In this document: piece by piece, positions 22,357-32,569 of the stretch
Position numbering within the stretch: position 1 is the stretch's first letter
Layout of the letters: the number at the start of each line of letters is the position of its first letter
Notes under the pieces: model-generated
Databases searched by the model: none
The model's input: the letters and a program-made list of their open reading frames with translations, nothing else
Told to the model about the DNA's origin: nothing
Made by a program: the position numbers and the translations under genes
Origin: Rotaria sp. Silwood1
Taxonomy: Eukaryota > Rotifera > Eurotatoria > Philodinida > Philodinidae
Length of the DNA stretch: 64,000 bases
Direction: 5' to 3'
NCBI GenBank assembly: GCA_905250075.1
Contig: CAJNOP010000234.1
Location: 69,723 to 133,722, forward strand

Positions 22357-22599
22357 CTTGAATATTTTCAAAAAGCATTAGACATTGATAACAAAAGCTT
22401 ACCACCCGGTCACTTGAACATAGTTGATTATCATACGAATATTGGTCGTATTTATGACAAACATAAAAAATTTCCACTTGCTTTGGAAAAATTTGAATTA
22501 GCACTAAAAATTATCGAAAAATATTCATCAGAAGAAATTGATAGAATTTCCATATTAAATATATATATTGCTCAGACAAAAGAAATTACGTTTGTCTGA
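22357..22599 (+). pseudogene. 3' relic of an ART-TPR gene
   Basis: About 80 codons matching the very end of the four ART-TPR genes: LEYFQKALDIDNKSLPPGH, then VDYHTNIGRIYDKHKKF, then ALEKFELALKIIEKY. There is no start, no ART domain and no N-terminal domain. Immediately upstream the match (gatgt) is one base out of frame and then stops. The 3' flank (to about 23105) also matches the flanks of the intact copies, so this is the remnant of a fifth tandem copy that lost its 5' part. Confidence 0.88.
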
Positions 22600-22679
22600 A
22601 AGTTATTGATGAAGAATTTTCTTTTCATGACTTTTTTGTGATTTTTTTTTCCGCAGTTTTTGTCATGATTTTAGAGTAA

Positions 22680-23105
22680 GATTCAATAATAAAAAAAGTG
22701 GTAACCAATTTACCTATCATGCTCTTGTTTGTAAATCATAATTAATAATGTTGAAACAATTTTATTTGAATCAGACTCAAATATTTACACTAAAACAAGT
22801 ACCAATCGAAATGGGAGTTGTAAGATGATACTGTTTGTTTATAAATATTCAATGTAAAATAATAATTGTATTTTGTCATACTAATGAGCATATGCTTTTG
22901 ATAACTATTGAAAGTTTAATACCAATACTAACTGTTTTGATCATTATCATTTAGTTTTATTTACTAGATTATTTACTATTCGATCTTTAAGAGAGATTCA
23001 ATGAAATATTGAAATTAATCACATTTTATTTTACTGTTTATGAGGCTATTATGACATTTGCATCTTTATTTCTTTAAAAGAAAACCAAAAAATAAATCTT
23101 CAAAA
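22680..23105. repeat. 3' flank of duplicated ART-TPR unit (relic copy)
   Basis: Non-coding sequence shared with 30478-30860, 34960-35260, 41920-42210 and 45830-46560. Shared words include tatcatgct.ttgtttgtaaatca, actaaaac(a)tgtaccaat and ttatgaggctattatgacatt. Confidence 0.75.
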
Positions 23106-23635
23106 TTTTTTATCATTCTTAAAGTCCATTTTTATAATTTATTCAAAACAAAATAACTAATTGGTTCTTTGGAAAATCCAATGTTTTGTAAGAGGTGGTG
23201 ATTCGTTAGTCGAGTTATTGCAATGTCTCGCTTTGTTAGAGCAAGTGCCTATTAAAATGAGTGATTGTTCTTAGTTTATTCTGTATTTTGAAATACAGCA
23301 TTGACCAAAAGTAGCGATGCCAAATGAAAATAAATAAAAACATAAGCGTTGTTGCCGAAACTTTTATAATAATAGAGCTCAGTAGATCCTGATTTCAAAC
23401 ACTAAGCAGCATTCAATAGGATGACAAATAATAGAGTTGTGGGTCAAATATCACTTTGATTGTAGGACACTTTAAGTTCTACAACTTGACATCTTCATTA
23501 GTGTGAGAACCTTCATGCCTTAGTCGGACATTTAGTTTTACTCTACCATAAAGCTTTTAGGGGAAATCACCTGTCTCTTTTCGAATTCGATGTATGTATG
23601 TGAGATTCGTGAGCCGCTAGCTTATCAGAAATTAC
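23106..23635. other. intergenic region
   Basis: No gene or recognised repeat. Confidence 0.4.
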
Positions 23636-25215
23636 AGATAAATTGATAAAAACTGAAAAATTTATCAATCGTTTTTTTTTCTGTAGAATCTTCGCTAGTC
23701 TAGAAAGTTTTCGTACGAATTTAAAAGTGACAAGTGTCGCTCAACAGAATTGATCAAATAAACTTGATGTCAATATTACAAGGCTCATTAAATTTAATTT
23801 TCAAATGACAAAAAAATAGAGAAACAACTAAAACGATTCTCAGCATTATTTTCGTTAGTTTTTGACCTAAATATTTGCTTCGGTGCATATCAGTCAACGA
23901 AACTATTTTTATTCTATAGGATCAATTTCAAAAAGCTGTAAAACATAAACTTTCAACCAGCCAATGATCTTGGTATATATATATATATATATGTAGTCAT
24001 GAAGAGTCTTACTCAATCGATTTACTAATAGGATCTTCATAGCAAGTTTTGTCAGTAGTGTGTTAACTTCTTAGTAAAAAGTATAATAGAATTAGCGAAT
24101 GAGACATGCAAAGATACCTTATAAGTAATGTTACTAGTAATCAAAGTCGGTGCAGTCAATTATTTAGCATCTTTATTTTGTTGCATTTCGAAATCAAAGT
24201 TCTCATGTCTCTTGAATTTCACTAATGACATGAACTGTAACCGGTCAACTATTTCCAGTTGATTGAAGAGTCAGGAAAAACAGATTTGATTGACCGCCCG
24301 GAATCGAACAAACTACGTGCTATGTCAATCGAAGTCAACGATGTTATTATTGATATAGTTCAGAACTAAGAGATGGTAGGACCAGTCACTAGTATTACTA
24401 TTCAGCGTGATCCGACGAAAACGTGAAACGATATAAGTACTCATACTAATCGATGACGTCTAGTGGGTACTGGCCTGAAGTGTTCAAAATCTCTATCCAT
24501 ACCTTACTAACTAAACATCATGAACAAGTGCGTCTCTCGTGAGAAAAATTTATCAAAAGTTCAAATTGAAATCACGTGATGTGCAGGGATGACACAATGG
24601 TTCACCTGCATGTTGAACGAAACGATTATTCTAGCAGCGATCTGATGAACTTGTTACGTTCCATCTAGAAGTTGGAATATGGATCTGATCAAGAACCTAT
24701 AATCGTTGCTCAAAATTGCAATAGCTGCACAAGGACCAGTGTCTATCACCAGACTATTGAAAGCAATAAAGAAAGAATGAAGAAAATTACCATACGAGTC
24801 TGCATCGAACCTATTGTTTATCAAACATAGCTTCAAACTGTTAGCGTCGTTTAAAGAATATTTCATCTTTTGAAAATAATACACTCTCAGATGATGATGA
24901 AGAGAGATCAGCTAAAAAGAGTTTTCGGAAGTTTGAAACTTACTTATATGCTAAAGATGATTTTATTGGTTAGCACATATCAAAAAAAATTTTTAAGTGA
25001 AAAAGTAACGAAAATAATGTAGAAAAACGTTTTGGTTATTTCTCTGTTGTTTGATCAGTTAAAAGTTCAATTTAATGATCTTTGTAGTATTGACATCTCA
25101 TTTCTTCGATAAATTCTGTTGAGCAATAGTTATCAATTTCGAATTTGTAGGAAAATATCCTCAGCTATTGAGGATTCTTCGAAAAAAAAACAGTTGAATA
25201 TTATCAGAGTTTCAG
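23636..25215. mobile_element. diverged long inverted repeat, possible decayed transposon
   Basis: The arms at about 23636-23900 and 24955-25215 are inverted copies with many mismatches; the core match is gctcaacagaatt..tcaata.tacaa.g.tcattaaatt. The roughly 1.05-kb interior has no intact frame and an unusually mixed composition (slightly less AT-rich). It may be the eroded body of an element whose ends are the arms. A TA microsatellite lies near 23973-23992. Confidence 0.55.
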
Positions 25216-25843
25216 TCAATTGATCTATAGACGTTGACATGCATATAATGCTAACATCGGTCTCAAGAAAACTAAAGTGATTTCCCACAAAAACTTTATC
25301 GTAGAATGGTTAAATGACCAACTAATGAAGACTAGTTGTCCAGGAGAACAATAAAGCAAAAGATTGGTAATTCAGCGTAGTCCAAAGATATATCAAAGCT
25401 ATTATCTAGAAGTTCTTCACCATGTCAAGACTATTAGCAACTTGTCTCACGAGAATATTACTTAGAGTTCATTTCACATGATCTTTCTGGAAATAAACTT
25501 TAAATGCCTCATCGTATTTCAAGATTTGATTATTACTGAAGTACGATAAAGTATTTGGATTTTATTATCAAATAGGCTTATATAAAATGAACTTAAACTA
25601 AAATCCTCGTCGCATAAGTTAATAATAAATTTGAAATAGTTCAAAAAATTCTTGAGTATAGTTTTAACACACTACTGAAATACAGTGAAGTAAGGAAAGA
25701 GCAAGAAATTTTCAATTTTTCCTTACGGGGTTCTCATACGCGCCAAAACGTTTTCATGGTAGAGATCCAAATATTCTAAGATCATTGTAGTATTAAAACC
25801 ACCACTCCATTCTTTGTCATCTTACTGAATGAATGTTGATATC
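25216..25843. other. intergenic region
   Basis: No gene or recognised repeat. Confidence 0.4.
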
Positions 25844-25920
25844 GAGGATGAGGATTCGATGCGTTGTATTAGTTTCCTGGAAACTCATTTTACTGCAAGG
25901 ACATGTGTAAGAGATTTCCA

Positions 25921-25999
25921 ATGGGCATAATGGGCATAATGGGCATAATGGACATAATGGGCATAATGGGCATAATGGGCATAATGGGCATAATGGGCA
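25921..25999. repeat. 9-bp satellite ATGGGCATA
   Basis: Nearly nine uninterrupted units up to the gap, one with a single substitution (gggc to ggac). The apparent Met-Gly-Ile open frame is an artefact of the 9-bp period. Confidence 0.9.
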
Positions 26000-26462
26000 N
26001 NNNNNNNNNNNNNNNNNNNNNNNNNNNNNNNNNNNNNNNNNNNNNNNNNNNNNNNNNNNNNNNNNNNNNNNNNNNNNNNNNNNNNNNNNNNNNNNNNNNN
26101 NNNNNNNNNNNNNNNNNNNNNNNNNNNNNNNNNNNNNNNNNNNNNNNNNNNNNNNNNNNNNNNNNNNNNNNNNNNNNNNNNNNNNNNNNNNNNNNNNNNN
26201 NNNNNNNNNNNNNNNNNNNNNNNNNNNNNNNNNNNNNNNNNNNNNNNNNNNNNNNNNNNNNNNNNNNNNNNNNNNNNNNNNNNNNNNNNNNNNNNNNNNN
26301 NNNNNNNNNNNNNNNNNNNNNNNNNNNNNNNNNNNNNNNNNNNNNNNNNNNNNNNNNNNNNNNNNNNNNNNNNNNNNNNNNNNNNNNNNNNNNNNNNNNN
26401 NNNNNNNNNNNNNNNNNNNNNNNNNNNNNNNNNNNNNNNNNNNNNNNNNNNNNNNNNNNNNN
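26000..26462. other. assembly gap (463 N)
   Basis: Unsequenced run between oppositely oriented satellite arrays. The exact number suggests an estimated size. Confidence 0.95.
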
Positions 26463-26541
26463 ATGCCCATTATGCCCATTATGCCCATTATGCCCATTAT
26501 GCCCATTATACCCATTATGCCCATTATGCCCATTATGCCCA
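26463..26541. repeat. 9-bp satellite in reverse orientation
   Basis: About nine units of ATGCCCATT, the reverse complement (rotated) of the satellite left of the gap; one unit differs (ttata for ttatg). Confidence 0.9.
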
Positions 26542-26668
26542 TGGATACCTTCAAGGGAAACTAAACGTCTATTCCGGAAACTGAAATCAATTTCCGGAAA
26601 TTCATCCGAGTGGAAAAAATAAAGGAGTTTCCTGGAAACTTATATAACGCATCATATGAGGATGAGGA

Positions 26669-28089
26669 ACTGCCGAGCTGTATTTGTGATAAAATTTTCA
26701 GATTCAACTCTCAGATTTTTGGTTATTTTTACATGCTGTCGCTGCTGTCTAGTTTGTATATTTCGTTGGACCTAAAATGAATTATGAGAAAATACATTTT
26801 TTATTTTATGTATATAGAATTCTAAACTAGTTTTATTGGAAACAATTATCAGTCTTTTAAATAATAATTATTGTTATTAGTCTCTATGCATAGTTTAGAT
26901 AATACTCTTTTCATTTAGAATTTGTGTGTCAAATATGCCTAATTATAAATTTTATTGTGTTTTCATGTCAAGAGAAATATTTCAGCTATACGATTTAGGT
27001 AGAAAATATATTAGTTCTTATTAATAGGAATATTTTATAGATTTTAGAATACTGTCTCTGTTGATACCAATGAAACAGTTTTCGCCGGTGCAAGTTTTGA
27101 AAACACTGTCAAAGATATTTAAATCAACGACATATGAGATTTTAAACTCAATCATTACAACTCTTTGATATTATGGTTCAGTTATATTATTTTTTTGTTG
27201 TATCCAACACTCACAATGATTCAATAGTTGGATATAGACGCTTTTTGTTATGAAAAAAACAATATCTATTTATTAAATCGAAGGTTTTCGAAATGAAAAG
27301 TGTGATTAAATTTACTTTAAGAAAACATCCAATAAAAAACCAACAATGTAATCTATTTCATATATGATTAATAATATTAGAAGTAAAACTATTGAAGAAT
27401 GTCGGATTGAAACTCAATAAATAGAAAAGACTGCTCTAATTTCAAATGCATAGTATATTGTTTTTTTTTACATAATCAATTATAGATAATTAAAGTCTGT
27501 TTCATATAAATCTTACGCTTGCTAGCACCAATTCAACATTATGTTGTTTACATCTAGAAACCGAATCAGTAGCATACTCTATACTACAAGATATTCAACG
27601 ACAATTTTCCTATTAGTAAACAAAATATGAGTCACGTTTCTAATGCTACATCAGTTAACATATGGTGATCGAAAAAGTGTTGTTACTTTCGCGCAAATAT
27701 GTTAGATAGAGCATAGCATATGGTATTTCTAAATAGAAGATTCTATACACTATGCAGAGACATCAATATTAATATAGCAGTACTTCTTATTGCTGTTATA
27801 TAAAACTCATTATATTCTTCAAGATTTTTTTTTAAACATTCTAAGTAAAATAAGAAATCCAAGGAAGAGAAGAGAAACAAATCTATTAGTGATATACGAA
27901 AATACGTCAAAACTGAAATATACTAAACGAAAGAAGAATATTAAAAAAAAAGTCCTCTCAACATTGAAATAAACCGTGAAAAATGATTACATAAAAGAAA
28001 GAGAATAGTATATGTACACCGACACCCACCAGTCTTGACAAAAATGCTTTCTTTATTGTCGTCTCGTCTACAAGAAAACGAACGAAAGT
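26669..28089. other. upstream flank of first ART-TPR gene
   Basis: No gene. From about 27040 onward it is alignable with the upstream regions of the other copies (tgttgatac.aatgaaacag at 27059, ctgtttcatataaatctt near 27497), so it belongs to the duplicated unit. Confidence 0.6.
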
Positions 28090-28187
28090 ATGAAAGAAAG
28101 AAAAGAAAAAAAAGAGCAACGAATAATAGACGACAAAGCTAAACAGCCAAAGTACGTTTATTTTTTTAGTCACATATATGCAAAAAC
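28090..28187 (+). promoter_or_regulatory. conserved leader of ART-TPR genes
   Basis: The roughly 100 bp before the ATG are shared with 32570-32666, 39470-39569 and 43490-43587: a purine-rich gaaaagaaaaa stretch, gcaacgaataatagacgac, aaagta..tttattttt, and agtcac just before the start codon. This is either a conserved leader/promoter or simply duplicated sequence. Confidence 0.55.
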
Positions 28188-30209
28188 ATGACCACTGCAG
28201 ACATCAACAACGTAAATAACGACTTCGTTGTCGTCTGGTTAGATAGTACCATTGAGAATAATAGAGATGGCCGAAATACAAAAGCACTATTACGACAACT
28301 GGTTAGAGGCAATTTATTAACCTTTGGCGACCCGGATAAATGTATTGATGACATAACCGACAAATCAACAAAACGAATATTTCTTATTGTTTCTAATGCA
28401 TTTGGTCAGCATGTTATACCACTTATACATGAATTATCAAATATACAAGCAATATACATATTTTGTGGTAATCGAAAAGTAGCAGAAACATGGGCTGGAT
28501 CATATACAAAAATTTCTGGTATATTTACAAAAAAACAACCACTTTCACATAAAGTTTGTGATGATATTAATTTATGTGATAAAGATGAAGATTTACCAAT
28601 GAGTATATTTCATCTTGCAGAACGAGAAAATACATTACAACAATTAACGAAAGAAAGTAGAGCATTTATGTGGTATAAATTAATATTGATAGTTCTTCGA
28701 TTAATGGCAAAATATGGTAATGCAAAAACTGAAATGATTGCTGAGTGTCGAACAAGCTACTATAGTAACCGAATTGAACAAAAGAAAATAGATGATTTTG
28801 AAAAAAATTATGATCCAACGAGAGCATGTTGGTGGTATACAAAAGATAGTTTTGTATATCGATTATTAAACAAAGCCTTACGTACACAAAATACTGAAAT
28901 TATATTTAAATTTCGATTTTTTATTAATGATCTTCAGAATCAAATTGAACAATTATACCATCAATATTTAAATACTCATTCTTCTATGATTGGTCATCAT
29001 CATTTAACAGTTTATCGTGGTCAACGTTTAGGCATGAAAGAACTAGATCTACTTAAAAGTAATGTAAATGAACTAATTTCAATGAATAGCTTTTTAAGTG
29101 CTACAGTGAATCAAACAGTAGCTACAGTTTTTGCTGATACAAGTGATCAATTGAATAAACCATCACCATTACAATCTGTTCTTTTTATCATTGATATTTA
29201 TAATATGAGTAAAGAAACGACACCATTTGCATTTATACAAAACTATGCAGCTTGTCCAGATGAAGAAGAAGTACTTTTCTCAATGGGTGCTATTTTTAAA
29301 GTTCAATCAGTTGAGCAACGTGCGAACATGTGGCATGTTCATTTACAACTAAGTAAAGAAGAAAACGAAATTAGTCAAAATCTTTCGAAACACATGATGA
29401 AACAAATTGGATCAGAACCAGATCCACTATCATTTGGTTGGTTTCTTTTTCGAATGAATAAATTTGATGAAGCTGAACATTATGCAAAATATATGCTTAC
29501 ACAACTTCCGTCAAATGATAAAGCGATTGGAAATGCTTACAATTTACTTGGTCTCATGTATAAAGCTACTCATAAGTTAGAGGAATCTGTTGAATATTAT
29601 GAAAAAGCTCTTGAGATTTATTCTCAAATGAATTGTCATAATAGTTCTCAAGTTATTGCTACTCATTGTAGTCTTGGTTTGGCTTATTTGGAATTAGGAG
29701 ATAGTCGAAATGCAGAAGAACAACAGAGACAAGCCGAAGAGAAGCTGTCCAAATGCTCACAAGCAAACGATCCATTACTCATAGCTACTATAGAAGGTCT
29801 CAAAGCAAAAATTGAAACAGAATATGGTGATAATATAAATGCTTTAAAAAGTCTTGAAAGAGTTTTAAAGAATAAACTGCTGCGATTACCATCAGTTCAT
29901 GCTTCAATAGCATCAACAATGAATGGAATAGGTAATGTTCAAGAAAAATTGGACAACGATGTAAAAGCACTTGAATATTTTCAAAAAGCATTGGAAATTG
30001 GTAACGCAAGCTTACCTCCTGGTCATTTGGATTTAGTTGATTATCATACGAATATTGGTCGTATTTATGACAAACAAAAACAATTTAAATTTGCTTTAGA
30101 ACAATTTGAATTAGCATTAAAAATTATGGAAGATTTTCCACGAGAAGAAACTGATAGAATTGGAAAGTTAGAAAAGTATATAATTGAAACAAAAAAAAAG
30201 TTACGTTGA
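28188..30209 (+). CDS. ADP-ribosyltransferase-TPR protein, array copy 1
   Basis: 673 residues, one exon, ATG start (MTTADINN). Residues 12-125: alpha/beta N-terminal domain with strands FVVVWLD, RIFLIVS, AIYIFCG and KISGIFT; I do not recognise it. Residues about 150-395: R-S-E class mono-ADP-ribosyltransferase domain with R277 (VYRGQRL), S304 (SFLSAT) and ExE at E359-E361 (DEEEVLF), all intact. The ExE form fits arginine-directed transfer from NAD. Residues about 410-665: five or six TPRs, ending IETKKKLR. No signal peptide or membrane segment is visible, so it is likely cytosolic. The TPRs presumably choose partners or targets. Closest relative in the window is the next copy (32667). Confidence 0.92.
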   Translation: MTTADINNVNNDFVVVWLDSTIENNRDGRNTKALLRQLVRGNLLTFGDPDKCIDDITDKSTKRIFLIVSNAFGQHVIPLIHELSNIQAIYIFCGNRKVAETWAGSYTKISGIFTKKQPLSHKVCDDINLCDKDEDLPMSIFHLAERENTLQQLTKESRAFMWYKLILIVLRLMAKYGNAKTEMIAECRTSYYSNRIEQKKIDDFEKNYDPTRACWWYTKDSFVYRLLNKALRTQNTEIIFKFRFFINDLQNQIEQLYHQYLNTHSSMIGHHHLTVYRGQRLGMKELDLLKSNVNELISMNSFLSATVNQTVATVFADTSDQLNKPSPLQSVLFIIDIYNMSKETTPFAFIQNYAACPDEEEVLFSMGAIFKVQSVEQRANMWHVHLQLSKEENEISQNLSKHMMKQIGSEPDPLSFGWFLFRMNKFDEAEHYAKYMLTQLPSNDKAIGNAYNLLGLMYKATHKLEESVEYYEKALEIYSQMNCHNSSQVIATHCSLGLAYLELGDSRNAEEQQRQAEEKLSKCSQANDPLLIATIEGLKAKIETEYGDNINALKSLERVLKNKLLRLPSVHASIASTMNGIGNVQEKLDNDVKALEYFQKALEIGNASLPPGHLDLVDYHTNIGRIYDKQKQFKFALEQFELALKIMEDFPREETDRIGKLEKYIIETKKKLR

Positions 30210-32569
30210 CCATAAATTTATTAATGAAAGTTTTTTCTCTTTGCATGAATTTGTTTCTAAGTTTTTTTTCTTACTCGTTTGTTGATTTTAACATACAATT
30301 CAATAATTGAAACAAACAAAACAAAAATGATTTAATACTTCCTACATATTTCAAAATCACTAATACATGTTCGAGTAGTCAATCAGACTAAAAGTTCTTG
30401 CAAAAGAAAAATTCAATAGATAAAAGATTTAAAACTAAATGATATGTATCCTAGTAGCTGAATATAAAGTAATACAATGTCAAATTCCTTATCATGCTTT
30501 TCTTTGTAAATCACACTTGATAATGCTTAGATATTTCTCTTTGAATAAAATGTGAATATCTAACTAAAACATGTACCAATGCAAACGGCAGTTTCAATAT
30601 GAGATTTATTATTTATATATATTCAATGTTAAATGATAATTTTAGTATCTCATACTAATAAACATATGATATCTAATAATTATTAAATTTTTCATACAAA
30701 TATTAACTGTTTCGGTAATTATCATTTGGCTTTGTTTATTTGATCGTTTATTCATGGAAATTTAAGAGGAATTTATGAGATATTGAATTCATCAAGTTTT
30801 ATTTTATTTCTTATGAACCTATTATGACATTCATATCTTTACTTCATTTAACGGATGACAAACGGATACCGACAGTAAAAGCAACAAAAAGAACTCTAAT
30901 AAACCTAGCGTTGAGTAGATATGTATTCATATACTCCGTATGTTTTACTTCCTCTGCATAGTTTAGCAAAAGATTTACTCACATAGAAAAATCAAAGTGC
31001 GATGAATTAGATTCCTCGTGGATTCATGAATTTTTCATGAAATCTAATAATGTCTTAATATACAAACAGTAAGAATAAAAATAATTTGATTCATCTTACT
31101 CTTGATTACCTGAAAGACTCATAAGAAAGAAATGCATTATTTATTTTTGAGTTTTCTATCAAAACAAAGATAGTGAAATAAAGCAAAAAACAATTTGATC
31201 AATATTGCTTAAAATAATGAATTTTCAAATATATTTATAATTGTATGTAATAATTCAAAATTATTTTTTGACACAACAAATCTTTGAAATTTCTAATCGC
31301 TTTAAAATCCTATTATTATAAGTTATTTAGAACTTTAAATAACTGAATTTTAAAAAAAAAGAAAGTTTTAAAACTTTAATATAATGGGCAGATAACTAAA
31401 TTCCTTCTCTATTAATCCATACAAAGTCATGATCTCGAACGATTTACGTTCCAAAAATATAAATATTTTATTGAAGATGACTCATGAATTTTTTTCAAAA
31501 TTTGAGTAGCTAACACAAATGTCCTTTCGTAAGTTTTCAGTCATCTTCAAGTTCGCTAAATGATTGATGAATTTTCTTAGTATTTTTGTTTGTATTAAAA
31601 GTATTCTCGAAAAGTGCCCTTAAACCTTTATTGAATTGTTGCCTTCATTAGAATAATTTTCTGAATCTAAAACTGGCAACTAAAAACAATTTTAAGATAT
31701 TTACATAAATTCACTATAAACGTTACTAATCATCGTCGTCATGATCATTTAGTTCTTCTTAAATTTTTTCAAAATCAATATCGGTCTTTTTAAACGTTTT
31801 TTAATATTATTTGGCATCAATGATGTAACTGGTTGTTTTCATTACACCCAAGTCATAAATCTATTCTTGTGTCAATATGTTTAATTCACTGAATGTTAAA
31901 TTCGTGTTTCTATTATGTATATGTTTTCATATTGGTCTCGGTTGATTATAATTTTTCATTTTGAAGTCGAACGATAAAGAATTTCGCTTTGATTTTATTA
32001 CAATGTGATCAAAAATATTAGCTAATACTAAAAAGAGTATTAATCAGTATTTTACTAAAGTTGAATGTTATTTTGATTTTATTAAAAATATTTTCTAACA
32101 TTATTGACAGATCAGATTGACAAATGTTCAATTTTCCTCTTCACGACTACTATTTTCTTTTCATCTTATTCAGTACTATTAATGATACAAATAGTTCGAT
32201 ATTGGCGTTCTCTTTCTGCTCATTCAGTTTAAGAAAATAGCCTATTGAAAATCAACAATAAAATCTACTTCATATGTAATTAAAAAAACATTACAAGGCA
32301 CATGATCGAAAAATGTCGGTTTGAAACTCCGAAAACATCAAAGATTGTCCTAATTTCAAAGATGTAGCAAATAGTACTTTTTCTTTTTTTTACAAAATCA
32401 ATTGCGTATAATGAAGGCCTGTTTCATATAAATCTTGAATTTACTTTTATTGATTCAACAATATCGTCCATATACTCGCATACAAATTTCTATTCAAATA
32501 GAAGTCAGTCCTTACAAAAAAAAAAAATAATTTATTCAGACGGTATTCTTTAGAAGAAAAACGAAAGCA
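30210..32569. other. region between ART-TPR copies 1 and 2
   Basis: No gene. 30478-31390 matches the 3' flanks of the other copies; about 32030-32569 matches their upstream regions. The stretch between has no recognised feature. Confidence 0.55.

Larger units (their letters stand above)
25855..26657. mobile_element. TIR element with inverted 9-bp satellite core
   Basis: Left end 25858-25890 and right end about 26622-26654 are inverted copies (gatgcgtt.tat.agtttcc.ggaaactc). An 11-bp direct repeat gaggatgagga flanks it (25844-25854 and 26658-26668). Long direct repeats of 8-11 bp fit Mutator-like or hAT-like target duplications. Inside, ATGGGCATA repeats on the left and ATGCCCATT repeats on the right are the same satellite in opposite orientation around a 463-N gap. 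No transposase is visible in the sequenced part. Confidence 0.6.
27040..31390 (+). repeat. duplicated ART-TPR unit, copy 1
   Basis: Head-to-tail unit containing about 1.1 kb upstream, the gene at 28188-30209 and about 1.2 kb of 3' flank. The flank near 31150-31380 (aaaacaaagatagtgaaata) is found again at 46980-47170. Confidence 0.7.

Noticed and set aside
24290-24400. Possible tRNA or tRNA-derived SINE on the minus strand (ttgttcgattccgggcggtc)
   Set aside because: The T-stem pairs poorly and no matching acceptor stem or anticodon arm could be built by eye; mentioned only as a feature of the decayed element.
25817-26622. Met-Gly-Ile and Cys-Pro-Leu repeat frames on both strands across the N-run
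   Set aside because: A 9-bp satellite gives open frames in several phases, and most of the span is N.
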